64,000 nucleotides of DNA from the NCBI GenBank assembly GCA_036847185.1, contig DAIUAM010000002.1, forward strand, positions 1-64,000, written 5' to 3'. Of this stretch, positions 8,241-16,522 are shown piece by piece; positions within the stretch are counted from its first letter, which is position 1; each line of letters starts with the position of its first letter. A program made the position numbers and the translations under genes. Source of the DNA: UBA4738 sp002413305 (lineage in GTDB: Bacteria > Actinomycetota > UBA4738). The notes under the pieces are model-generated. The model searched no databases, was not told the origin of the DNA, and saw only the letters and a list, made by a program, of their open reading frames with translations.

Positions 8241-8717
8241 CTAGAACTGGTTGAAGAAGTCTCCTTCGACCAGGCGCTCCCGCTCCTCGGCCGAGACCTC
8301 CATGTTGGCCGGGGTGAGGAGGTACACGCGCTGGGCGACCATCTCGATCTTCCCGTCCAGGCCGAACACCAGCCCTGAGGCGAAGTCCACGAGGCGGCGC
8401 GCGATGGCGTCCTCGGCGCCCTGCAGGTTCATGATCACCGGGATGCCCTGACGGAACCGCTCCCCGATGTCCCGGGCTTCGTTGAACCGCTTCGGCTCCG
8501 CGCGATGGATGGATGGCGTGGCGGACGTCCGCGAGGCCGGCATCGTGCGCACGATGGCCTCGGGGCGGTCGGCCGGCGCGATGTCGGCGCGGCTCGAGTG
8601 GCGAGCCTGCGTCGAGTGCGACCGTGCCGGGACGTCGGCAGTGTCCTCCAACTCGTCGAGGTCGTCGTCTTCGACCAAGCCCAGGTACTGCAAGGTCTTC
8701 TTCCACGCGCCCGCCAT
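8241..8717 (-). CDS. sepF: Cell division protein SepF
   Basis: A 158-residue protein that tethers FtsZ to the membrane and bundles it, replacing FtsA in actinobacteria. It has an N-terminal amphipathic helix (MAGAWKKTLQYLGL), an acidic/Ser-rich linker, and a C-terminal SepF domain from about residue 75 (RDIGERFRQGIPVIMNLQ to the final VEGDFFNQF). The ATG at 8717 is preferred to 8744 because it follows AAGGGGAGG and yields the standard N-terminus. No ftsA is present in the cluster. Confidence 0.92.
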   Translation of the reverse strand: MAGAWKKTLQYLGLVEDDDLDELEDTADVPARSHSTQARHSSRADIAPADRPEAIVRTMPASRTSATPSIHRAEPKRFNEARDIGERFRQGIPVIMNLQGAEDAIARRLVDFASGLVFGLDGKIEMVAQRVYLLTPANMEVSAEERERLVEGDFFNQF

Positions 8718-8737
8718 CTGCCTCCCCTTCGCCCCGC

Positions 8738-9430
8738 CTACCACGAGGTTCCCGGGCGCTCTCCGAACAGCGCCCTCCCGACGCGCACCATCGTAGCGCC
8801 TTCCTCCACCGCAACCTCGTAATCCCCCGACATCCCCATCGATAATTCCGTGAAGCCGGGAACGGTGTTCGCAAGCCCGTCCCGAAGCTCTCGCAACCGC
8901 GTGAAGTAGGCCCGCGCACCCTGCGGCGTGGGGGTGGGCGGAGGGACGGTCATGAGTCCGGCCAGCCGGAGCCCGTCCAAGGCGGCCAGGGTGTCGATGG
9001 CCTCGTCGAGCCGTTCGGGCCGGACGCCCTGGCGACCGGCGGTGAAGTCGACCTCGATCAGCGTATCGATCCGCCGGCCGTCTCGCGCGGCCCGCCGGGC
9101 GACGGCTTCGATCGCGTCCCCCAGCTCGGCCGAATGGATCCAGGCGGCATGGGCGGCGATCTTCGACGCGGTCCCCCGCTGCACCTTCCCGATGAAGTGC
9201 CAGGTCGCGCCCGGGACGCGCGGTGCCTTCGCCGCGAGGTCCTGGGCGTGATTCTCCGCGAAGTCCCGGAGTCCGGCGGCGTGGGCAGCCAGGATCCGGT
9301 CCAGGTCGATGGTCTTCGTGGCGGCCACCAGTCGGACCGTGGCGGGGTCCCGTCCGGACCGGGCGGCGGCGGACGCGATGCGCGCCCGCACCCCCGTCAC
9401 CCCCGCCTGGACCTCCGCGCCGGACGGCAT
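8738..9430 (-). CDS. yggS: PLP homeostasis protein (YggS/PLPBP)
   Basis: A 230-residue single-domain alanine-racemase-fold protein that binds pyridoxal phosphate and helps control vitamin B6 and amino-acid pools. The PLP lysine is in VAATKT (K39); HFIGKVQ and the C-terminal LSMGMSGDYEVAVEEG phosphate-binding block are present. The usual GENRVQE motif reads AENHAQD, a mild divergence. It is 1 base downstream of pgeF, the common arrangement in Gram-positive dcw clusters. Confidence 0.92.
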   Translation of the reverse strand: MPSGAEVQAGVTGVRARIASAAARSGRDPATVRLVAATKTIDLDRILAAHAAGLRDFAENHAQDLAAKAPRVPGATWHFIGKVQRGTASKIAAHAAWIHSAELGDAIEAVARRAARDGRRIDTLIEVDFTAGRQGVRPERLDEAIDTLAALDGLRLAGLMTVPPPTPTPQGARAYFTRLRELRDGLANTVPGFTELSMGMSGDYEVAVEEGATMVRVGRALFGERPGTSW

Positions 9431-9431
9431 C

Positions 9432-10211
9432 TCAGCCCGACCGAGCGGCGATCAGCGCCTGCCGTCCGGTGACGCCATCCCGGCGGTGGGAGAAGAACCG
9501 GTCCGGATGGCAGGCCGTGCAGAGGGACGCCGACTCGATTCGCCGGACGCCGGCCTCGGACAGGGTCCGGGCGATCGTCCCGGGAAGATCGAGCCGGGGC
9601 TTCGGGCCCCCGGGCTGGACGACCGGGCCGCCGGTGGTCACCGCGCCCACCGCGTTGACGACCTCCTCCCCCACCTCGTAGTGGTCCGGCCCGATGGCGG
9701 GTCCGACCGCGGCGAGGATCCGGCGCGGGTCGTCGAACTCGCGCAGCGTGTCGGCGATCACTCCGGCAGCGACCCCGCGCCACCCGGCGTGGATGGCGGC
9801 GAGGCGTCCCGTCTCCGGGTCGGCCAGCGCCACGGGCACGCAGTCCGCGGTCAGGATGGCGATCCCCAGGTTCGGCTCATCGGTGAACAGCGCGTCCCCT
9901 GCGCCCATCGCATCGCCGGGGTCGGCGAACCCGGCACCTGCCCGCTCTCGATCCACCCGGAACCGGGTGGCCCCGTGCACCTGGCGGACGACCGCGAAGC
10001 TGGCGAGCCCGAGGGCCGTTGCGGCGCGCTTGCGGTTCTCGGCCGCCCGGGCGGGGTCGTCACCGGCGCGGAGGCCGAGGTTGAGCGTGGCGAACGGGCC
10101 GTCGCTGACCCCGCCGGGGCGCTCCGTGAACGCGGCGAGGAACCCGGCCGACCGGAAGTCGGTGGAGACGAGGGCGGCGATGCCGCCGGGAAGGGTGACA
10201 GGTTCGAGCAT
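9432..10211 (-). CDS. pgeF: Peptidoglycan editing factor PgeF (YfiH/laccase-domain)
   Basis: A 259-residue protein of the YfiH family, annotated as multicopper polyphenol oxidase, purine nucleoside phosphorylase, or the peptidoglycan editing factor that removes misincorporated precursors. The metal ligands are visible: His in RQVHG, Cys in TADCVPV and His in HAGWRG. Its place next to ftsZ in a cell-wall operon favours the peptidoglycan-editing role, but this is inference. Length is typical. Confidence 0.9.
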   Translation of the reverse strand: MLEPVTLPGGIAALVSTDFRSAGFLAAFTERPGGVSDGPFATLNLGLRAGDDPARAAENRKRAATALGLASFAVVRQVHGATRFRVDRERAGAGFADPGDAMGAGDALFTDEPNLGIAILTADCVPVALADPETGRLAAIHAGWRGVAAGVIADTLREFDDPRRILAAVGPAIGPDHYEVGEEVVNAVGAVTTGGPVVQPGGPKPRLDLPGTIARTLSEAGVRRIESASLCTACHPDRFFSHRRDGVTGRQALIAARSG

Positions 10212-10294
10212 GCTGCGCCCGATGGTGGGGGACGGGAAGGATCTTCCGCAAGGCGGGGGAAGGACGCCTCGGATGCCCTCCCCGCCCCCACGAA

Positions 10295-10311
10295 CGCGCC
10301 GCGGCGGCGCG
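10295..10311 (-). terminator. Hairpin downstream of ftsZ
   Basis: CGCGCC and GGCGCG form a 6-bp stem with a 5-base loop in the ftsZ-pgeF gap. No clear T-run follows, so it may be a weak terminator, a processing site, or chance in GC-rich DNA. Confidence 0.25.
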
Positions 10312-10315
10312 AGCG

Positions 10316-11458
10316 CTAGCTCTTCAGGAAGTCCGGGATGTCCAGGTCCTCTTCGGCGTCGAACACGACCGTCGCCGGAGCGGGTTTGAACATCTCGTCT
10401 CCCTCCTCCTCGGAGAGCAGCGACGGAGCGGGCTCGCGAACGGCGGCCTTCGGCTCGGACTCGAGCACCCGGGCCAGCTTGCCGTTCCTGCCGTTCTTGC
10501 CGTTGCCGCCGAGCTTGTCGAAGCCGGCCGCGATGACCGTGACCCGAACCTCGTCGCCCAGCGCATCGTCGATGACGGCGCCGAAGATGATGTTCGCGTC
10601 CGGGTGGGCGACCTTGGTGATGGTCTCCGCGGCCCGGTTCACTTCGTGCAGGGCCAGGTCCGACGGGCCGGCAATGGCCAGCAGGACGCCCTTCGCGCCC
10701 TCGATCGAGGACTCGAGGAGCGGCGAGGAGATGGCAGCCCTGGCGGCCTCCTCGGCGCGGCCCTCGCCAGCGGCGTGCCCGATCCCCATGAGCGCCGAGC
10801 CCGCCCCAGTCATGACCGCCTTCACGTCGGCGAAGTCCAGGTTGATGAGGCCGGGGGTGGTGATGAGGGACGTGATCCCGTCGACGCCCTGGTAGAGCAC
10901 CTGGTCCGCCATGCGGAAGGCGTCGATCACCGGGGTCAATGCGTCCGAGACCTGGAGGAGGCGGTCGTTCGGAACGATGATCAGCGTGTCCACGGCCTGC
11001 TTGAGGTCCTGGATGCCCATGTCCGCCTGGAGGGCGCGCTTGCGGCCCTCGAAGGAGAACGGCCGGGTGACCACGCCGATGGTCAGCGCGCCGAGGTTCT
11101 TCGCGATATCGGCGACGATCGGTGCCCCGCCGGTCCCGGTGCCGCCACCCTCGCCGGCGGTGATGAACACCATGTCGGCGCCCTTCAGGATCTCCTCGAT
11201 CTCGGTCCGATGCTCGTCGGCCGCGCGCCGCCCGACCTCGGGATTCGAACCCGCTCCCAACCCGCGAGTGGTCTCTCGCCCGATATCAAGCTTTACGTCA
11301 GCTTCAGACATCAGCAGCGCCTGGGCGTCGGTGTTCATCGCGATGAACTCGACACCCTTGAGCCCGGACTCGATCATCCGGTTGATGGCGTTCACGCCAC
11401 CGCCGCCGATACCGACCACCTTGATCACGGCAAGGTAGTTCTGGGGAGCCTGCATCAT
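10316..11458 (-). CDS. ftsZ: Cell division protein FtsZ
   Basis: The tubulin-like GTPase that forms the division ring; about 380 residues. It carries the GTP-binding GGGTGTG signature, the N-terminal VVGIGGGGVNA loop and the T7 loop (NLDFADV). The C-terminal linker holds an Asn/Gly/Lys-rich patch and ends in LDIPDFLKS, the peptide expected to contact SepF and other partners. GGAGG lies 5 bases before ATG 11458 and 8 before ATG 11455, and MQAPQNYLAVIKVVG matches actinobacterial N-termini. An in-frame ATG at 11518 also has GGAGG 9 bases upstream, so a longer form with a basic N-terminus is possible. A dedicated promoter lies upstream. Confidence 0.97.
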   Translation of the reverse strand: MMQAPQNYLAVIKVVGIGGGGVNAINRMIESGLKGVEFIAMNTDAQALLMSEADVKLDIGRETTRGLGAGSNPEVGRRAADEHRTEIEEILKGADMVFITAGEGGGTGTGGAPIVADIAKNLGALTIGVVTRPFSFEGRKRALQADMGIQDLKQAVDTLIIVPNDRLLQVSDALTPVIDAFRMADQVLYQGVDGITSLITTPGLINLDFADVKAVMTGAGSALMGIGHAAGEGRAEEAARAAISSPLLESSIEGAKGVLLAIAGPSDLALHEVNRAAETITKVAHPDANIIFGAVIDDALGDEVRVTVIAAGFDKLGGNGKNGRNGKLARVLESEPKAAVREPAPSLLSEEEGDEMFKPAPATVVFDAEEDLDIPDFLKS

Positions 11459-11534
11459 CCTCTCCTCCGTCCGGGAGCGCGTCGCTCTCCTACCTGGGGA
11501 AGTTGCCGTTCTGCCCATCGCCCTCAACCTCCAG

Positions 11535-11555
11535 TTTACCCTTATTAATGGTAAA
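11535..11555. promoter_or_regulatory. AT-rich inverted repeat in the ftsZ leader
   Basis: TTTACC and GGTAAA flank nine bases (CTTATTAAT). This is one of the few AT-rich islands in the window. It lies 20 bases downstream of the ftsZ -10 box, inside the transcribed leader, and could be a repressor site or a weak RNA hairpin. Confidence 0.4.
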
Positions 11556-11574
11556 TCTCAGGCACAGGACGAGG

Positions 11575-11603
11575 AATGTACAACAGGAGTCCCGTTCGGT
11601 CAA
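11575..11603 (-). promoter_or_regulatory. ftsZ promoter
   Basis: On the minus strand, TTGACC (11603-11598), a 17-base spacer, then TACATT (11580-11575). Both hexamers match the housekeeping consensus at five of six positions. It lies in the 199-base ftsQ-ftsZ gap and would give ftsZ expression independent of the upstream dcw genes. Confidence 0.7.
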
Positions 11604-11657
11604 CACCTTTCTTGCCCGACCGGGAATCCCGAGCGAGAGGCTGCGGTCCTGCCTGAG

Positions 11658-12539
11658 CTACGGAGAAGGTGGGGGCGAAGCCTTCGGCGAGGGCCGCACG
11701 CTCGGGCTCACCGAAGGAGCCGGGTGCGGCGACGGTGCGGGGGTGGGTGTGGTAACCGCGCCGACCGGCAGGATCGCCGGCGCACTGGGAGCCCGCAGGT
11801 CGATGTACACGGGTTTGACACCGGAACGCGCCGCCCAGGCGATCAGGGCCGCCAGCGCTCGGTTCTTCGCCGTGAGGTCGGAGGTGTCGCCCCACAACAC
11901 CCGGCCGCCGCCCCGCAGTTCCAGCGTGACCATCCCCGCTGCATCCGCACGGACGCTCTCCACCTCCAGGCGCAGCGAACGCATCAGACTCCGAACCGCC
12001 TCGATCTGGGGCAGGGCCAGTTGGACCCGCTCCCCCGGCGCCATCGATCGTCGTCCGGAGTCGACGACCGGGAATCGCGTGGATGAGCCCCGCTGCCTCT
12101 GCAGCACGACCCCGTCCTGAGCGATCAGCCAACCCGACTTGGAGATGGCGATCGGGGCGCGCTCACGGATCTGGATGGAGATCGAACCCGGCAACGTTCG
12201 GGTGATGCGAGCCGAGGCCACCCAGGGACTTCGCCGAAGCCGCTGCTCGAGGGAGTGGGTCGAAAGCCACAGCACGTCGGTGCTTGCAGTGAGGCCTCCG
12301 AGCCGGGCCACGTCCTGGCGGGAGAGATGACGCTCGCCGGTCACGTGCAGTGACCGCATGGCGAAGATGGACGATTTCGTCACCCACCACGAACCGAGCA
12401 ACGCCACGATGGCGACCAGGATCGCCATGGTCCAGACCCACACACCGCTCCGCGGCGGGGGCAGCGGCGCCCGCTCCGGCTCGTCCGGCGGCCGGATGGC
12501 CATCGAGGGATGCCAGGTCGAGATCGCTCCCACCGTCAC
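11658..12539 (-). CDS. ftsQ: Cell division protein FtsQ (POTRA domain)
   Basis: A 293-residue bitopic division protein that forms the FtsQ-FtsB-FtsL type complex at the septum. A short cytoplasmic N-terminus rich in Pro and Glu is followed by one transmembrane segment (around VWTMAILVAIVALLGSWW) and a POTRA domain (LHVTGERHLSRQDV to IQIRERAPIAI). The extracellular part ends in a Pro/Ser/Thr-rich tail. The GTG start at 12539 overlaps the murC stop as GTGA. Confidence 0.9.
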   Translation of the reverse strand: MTVGAISTWHPSMAIRPPDEPERAPLPPPRSGVWVWTMAILVAIVALLGSWWVTKSSIFAMRSLHVTGERHLSRQDVARLGGLTASTDVLWLSTHSLEQRLRRSPWVASARITRTLPGSISIQIRERAPIAISKSGWLIAQDGVVLQRQRGSSTRFPVVDSGRRSMAPGERVQLALPQIEAVRSLMRSLRLEVESVRADAAGMVTLELRGGGRVLWGDTSDLTAKNRALAALIAWAARSGVKPVYIDLRAPSAPAILPVGAVTTPTPAPSPHPAPSVSPSVRPSPKASPPPSP

Positions 12540-14065
12540 TCCTTCCGTTCGGTCTGGCCGGCCCGACCGCCGGGCGACTCCTGGATCCGTTGCAACGTTT
12601 CGTCGCCCACCATCGTGATGTCGCCGGCCCCCAGGGTCATGACCAGGTCGCCTGCTCGAACCTCTCGCGCCAGGAACGGCGCCACCTCCCACCGGCGGGG
12701 GAGGTACACGACGCGCTTGCCGGGGGCGGCCTCGGTCAGTGCTTCGACCACGAGTTTCCCCGTCACCCCGGGGATCGGTGGTTCGCCCGCCGGGTAGACG
12801 TCGGTCAGCACGGCCAGGTCGGCACCGGCCAGGCTCTCCCCCAGCTCGCGCCACATCGTCTGCGTCCGCGTGTATCGGTGCGGCTGGAACACGGCCACCA
12901 GCCTGCCCGGGCGGTCCTCTCCCGCCGGCCGCTCTCCGTTCCGTTCGACTCTGCCGAGCGACCGGAGCCCGAGTACCGCCCGCGCGGCCTCCAGCGTCGC
13001 CACCACCTCCGTGGGGTGGTGGGCATAGTCGTCGACGAATTCGGCCCCGCCCGCGCTCCCTCGCCGTTCGAACCGCCGCCGGACCCCCGTGAACTCCCCG
13101 AGTGCGCGCGTCGCCGCGTCCACCTCGACGCCCAGTTCGACGGCGACGGCGACCGCGGCAGCCGCGTTCAGCAGGTTGTGGCGGCCGGGCACGCGAAGCG
13201 CGAGCGGGATGGACGCACCGCCCGCGGACAGGGTCGCTCTGGCTCCGGCGGGGTCTTCCAACGAGACGTCGCGGACGACCACGTCGGCGTCGGAGGAGAA
13301 CCCATACCAGACGATCCGCGGCGACCCGGGGACCAGCCGGTCGAGAACCCGCCGGGCCCCCGGATCGTCGCGGCAGGCCACCACCGTTCGGGCCCGGCGG
13401 GCGAAGAGTCCGAACGCGGCTTCGAGCTGCGGCCGGTCACCGTAGAACTCGATGTGGTCGACCTCCACGTTGGTGATCACGGCGATCTCGGGTTCGAGCA
13501 GCAGGAACGAACCGTCGCTCTCGTCCGCCTCGGCAGCGAACACGTCGCCGGTCCCATGCCCGGCACCCGACCCGCTCTCGTTGAGATCGCCGCCAATCAC
13601 ATACGTCGGGTCGAGGCCGGCCCGCGCCAGAAGGATCGAGATCATCGAGGTCGTGGTGGTCTTCCCGTGCGTCCCCGCCACCGCGACCGCGCGGAACCCG
13701 CGCATGAGGGCGGCCAGCACCTGGGCCCGGGTGATGACCGGGATGCCGGCCTCCCGCGCCCGGCGGATCTCCGGGTTGTCAGTTGGGATCGCGGAGGAGA
13801 CGACCACCGCGTCCTGGTCGTCGGCGATCTGTGAGGCGCGGTGCCCGACGAACACTTCGGCGCCCACGTCACCGAGCCCCTGCAGGGCCCGGGAGTCCTT
13901 GAGGTCCGAACCCGAGACCGAGAAGCCGCGGGCCAGCAGCAGGCGCGCGATCCCGCTCATCCCTGCGCCGCCCGCGCCCACCAGGTGCAGCCGCTTCCAC
14001 GCGCCGAGGTTGGGCACATCCAGGGTGGGGATCGAACCCGCCGGCGGCCGATAGGCCTCGGTCAT
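12536..14065 (-). CDS. murC: UDP-N-acetylmuramate--L-alanine ligase
   Basis: A 509-residue Mur ligase that adds L-Ala to UDP-MurNAc. It shows the N-terminal Rossmann motif (LVGAGGAGMSGIA), the ATP loop AGTHGKTTTT, ADESDGS, and DDYAHHPTEV of the C-terminal domain. It overlaps murG by 4 bases (ATGA) and ftsQ by 4 bases. murB, which often follows murC in actinobacteria, is absent here. Confidence 0.96.
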   Translation of the reverse strand: MTEAYRPPAGSIPTLDVPNLGAWKRLHLVGAGGAGMSGIARLLLARGFSVSGSDLKDSRALQGLGDVGAEVFVGHRASQIADDQDAVVVSSAIPTDNPEIRRAREAGIPVITRAQVLAALMRGFRAVAVAGTHGKTTTTSMISILLARAGLDPTYVIGGDLNESGSGAGHGTGDVFAAEADESDGSFLLLEPEIAVITNVEVDHIEFYGDRPQLEAAFGLFARRARTVVACRDDPGARRVLDRLVPGSPRIVWYGFSSDADVVVRDVSLEDPAGARATLSAGGASIPLALRVPGRHNLLNAAAAVAVAVELGVEVDAATRALGEFTGVRRRFERRGSAGGAEFVDDYAHHPTEVVATLEAARAVLGLRSLGRVERNGERPAGEDRPGRLVAVFQPHRYTRTQTMWRELGESLAGADLAVLTDVYPAGEPPIPGVTGKLVVEALTEAAPGKRVVYLPRRWEVAPFLAREVRAGDLVMTLGAGDITMVGDETLQRIQESPGGRAGQTERKE

Positions 14066-15243
14066 GGCCCGCCCGTCCGTGAACCGCCTCCGACCCGCTC
14101 CACGACGTCGGCCACCCGGTCGGCCGCGTCGGGGCGGCCGAACGAGCGTGATCCCCGGGCCATGGTCAGCAGGCGGTCGTCGTGATCGATCAGGCTCTCG
14201 ATGCGGGAGGCCAGCGAAGGCCCCGAGAGCTGCTCGTCCAGCACGACCGACGCGCCGCCGGCCCGCTGGAGCGCGCGGGCGTTCGCCTCCTGGTGCCGGC
14301 CGGTGGCGTACGGATACGGGACGAGCAGGGCCGGGATCCCGCACACCGAGAGCTCGGCGATCGTCGTGGCGCCCGCCCGGGCGACGACCAGGTCCGCGCA
14401 CGCGTACAGGAGCTCCATGCGCTCGACGTACCCGGCCAGCCGGACGAGGATACCTCCCGGTCCTCCGGCCCGGAGCAAGCCGCGGACCGATCCGGACCCC
14501 ACCTCCGCGGCCACCTCGGCCCCACCGAGCCCGCGCCGGATCACGTCAAGGTGCGCGGGGCCGGTGACCAGGACCACCTGAAGGTCGGTGCGGTCGGCCA
14601 GCAACCGGCAGGCTCCTACGGCCGCCCGGTCCACGTGCAGGGCGCCCTGGCTGCCGCCGAACATCACTACGGTCTTCCTGCCCTCGTCCAGGCCGAATTC
14701 GACCTGCGCCTCCTTGGCCAATGTGTCTCGATCCTCCGGCACCCGGAGGATCTCCTCGCGGACGGGATCCCCGGTCACCTCGACACGGACTCGCTTCGGG
14801 AAGTAGCGGCGCGCGTCGGCGAACGTCAGCGCGACCTCGCCGGCCAGCCGCGACAGCGCCCGGTTGGCCAGTCCGGGGACGGCGTTCTGCTCATGGAGCA
14901 CGACGGGGACGTGCGAACGCCGCGCGGCCACTACCGACGGCACGCTCACGTATCCACCCATCCCCACCACCACGTCCGTTCCGGCGACGATCCTGGTGCA
15001 TTCGCGGAGGGCGGCGACGGCCACCGCCGACGCGGCCAGCGTCGAGAACGACAGCTTCCGGGGGAACGGCTTGGCGCGCACCACGCGGAACGGGAAGCCC
15101 GCTGCAGGGACAAGACGAGCTTCGAGCCCTCGTTCCGTGCCGGCGAACACCACGTCGTGGCCGCGCCGGCGGAGCGCAGAGGCGAGCGAGAGTCCCGGGT
15201 AGACGTGGCCGGCCGTCCCTCCGCCGGCGACCACCACCCTCAT
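14062..15243 (-). CDS. murG: UDP-GlcNAc:lipid I N-acetylglucosaminyltransferase
   Basis: A 393-residue peripheral membrane GT28 glycosyltransferase that makes lipid II from lipid I. Visible motifs are GGGTAGHVYPG, GMGGYVS, HEQNAVPG, GGSQGA and RAGATTIAEL (donor-site loop). The ATG at 15243 puts the glycine-rich loop directly at the N-terminus as in homologues. The gene starts 4 bases after the ftsW stop. Confidence 0.96.
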   Translation of the reverse strand: MRVVVAGGGTAGHVYPGLSLASALRRRGHDVVFAGTERGLEARLVPAAGFPFRVVRAKPFPRKLSFSTLAASAVAVAALRECTRIVAGTDVVVGMGGYVSVPSVVAARRSHVPVVLHEQNAVPGLANRALSRLAGEVALTFADARRYFPKRVRVEVTGDPVREEILRVPEDRDTLAKEAQVEFGLDEGRKTVVMFGGSQGALHVDRAAVGACRLLADRTDLQVVLVTGPAHLDVIRRGLGGAEVAAEVGSGSVRGLLRAGGPGGILVRLAGYVERMELLYACADLVVARAGATTIAELSVCGIPALLVPYPYATGRHQEANARALQRAGGASVVLDEQLSGPSLASRIESLIDHDDRLLTMARGSRSFGRPDAADRVADVVERVGGGSRTGGP

Positions 15244-15247
15244 GTCG

Positions 15248-16522
15248 TCACTTCTGGCGGTCCGGCCCGGTCTGCCGGTGACGGTCCGAAGCTCCCTTCG
15301 AAGCCGCCGTCCGGGCCGAACCGCCCTTCGACGATGCGGCGGCGAGTTCTGCCCGGCCGATCGAGAACAGCACGCCAACCGCGCCCAGGGACACGATCAG
15401 TGAGGATCCGCCGAACGACACGAATGGCAGCGGCACCCCGGTGATCGGCAGGATGCCCGTCGCGCCCCCGACGTTCACGATCGCCTGCAGCCCGAGCCAC
15501 GCCGTGATGCCGGCGGCCAGCAACCGGCCGAACGTGTCGGGCGCCTTCATCGCGATGCGGATGCCCGCGAAGATCAGCGTGACGAACAGCGCCAACACGA
15601 CGATCTCACCGATCAGACCCAGCTCCTCGCCCATGATCGAGAAGATGAAGTCGGTGTGCGCGTTCGGGACGTACATCCACTTCTGCCGGCTGGCCCCCAG
15701 GCCCACGCCGAACAGGTGCCCCGACCCAAGCGCGATCAGCGACTGAACGATCTGATAGCCGGTGTTTCGCGGGTCCTGCCACGGATGCAGGAACGAGAGG
15801 AACCGCGTCCGCCGGTATCCCTCGTTCAGGATCAGCAGCATCCCTGCGCCGAACGACAGAACGAACGACAGGCCCAGCGTGCGGAGCCGGACCCCGGCCA
15901 CGAACAGCAGCACGAAGACCGTCAGCGCAATCAGCATGGCGGTGCCCAGGTCGGGCTGGATCAGGATCAGCCCGCCGAACACGGCGACGATCCCCAGGAT
16001 CGGCACGCCCCAACGGGCCTGTTCGTCCAGGTGCTTCATGTGCCGGCTGAGGATCACCGCCACCGCCACGACGATGGAGAACTTCGCCAGCTCGGAAGGC
16101 TGCATCGAGAACCCGCCGACCTGGATCCACCTGGCTGAACCGCCCGCCACCACCGCGGCCGAGGACGTCAGGACGACGAGCAACAGGAAGCCGGTGAAGA
16201 GCAGCAGCGGCGCCCAAACGCGCTGCCACACCTGATAGCGCAGACGGGCGGTGGCCGCCGCGGCGCCGGTCCCGAGCAACGCGTACAGGGCCTGCTTCTT
16301 GAAGAACGTGAAGCTCGAACCGAACTGCGCGAACGCGGTGATCGAGCTGGCCGAGAGCACCATGACCAGTCCGACCACGGTGAGGATCGCCACCGAGATT
16401 GACAGCATCGCCATGACACGCCGGGCGCTCCGTTCGGCCTTCGCCCGGACGATCCGGGGAGCCACCTCGTCGGGATCGACGACGCGCAGGCGAGGCGCGG
16501 TCATCGTGGCCTCGCTACGCAT
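15248..16522 (-). CDS. ftsW: Septal peptidoglycan glycosyltransferase FtsW
   Basis: A 424-residue SEDS-family polytopic protein that polymerises glycan strands with its partner PBP (FtsI in this operon). About ten transmembrane segments are visible, along with the SEDS hallmarks QPDLGTAM, HTDFIFSIMGEELG and the terminal PFVSFGGSS region. The ATG at 16522 follows AGGAGG; the gene overlaps murD by 8 bases. The C-terminus is a basic, Ser/Ala-rich cytoplasmic tail. Confidence 0.95.
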   Translation of the reverse strand: MRSEATMTAPRLRVVDPDEVAPRIVRAKAERSARRVMAMLSISVAILTVVGLVMVLSASSITAFAQFGSSFTFFKKQALYALLGTGAAAATARLRYQVWQRVWAPLLLFTGFLLLVVLTSSAAVVAGGSARWIQVGGFSMQPSELAKFSIVVAVAVILSRHMKHLDEQARWGVPILGIVAVFGGLILIQPDLGTAMLIALTVFVLLFVAGVRLRTLGLSFVLSFGAGMLLILNEGYRRTRFLSFLHPWQDPRNTGYQIVQSLIALGSGHLFGVGLGASRQKWMYVPNAHTDFIFSIMGEELGLIGEIVVLALFVTLIFAGIRIAMKAPDTFGRLLAAGITAWLGLQAIVNVGGATGILPITGVPLPFVSFGGSSLIVSLGAVGVLFSIGRAELAAASSKGGSARTAASKGASDRHRQTGPDRQK

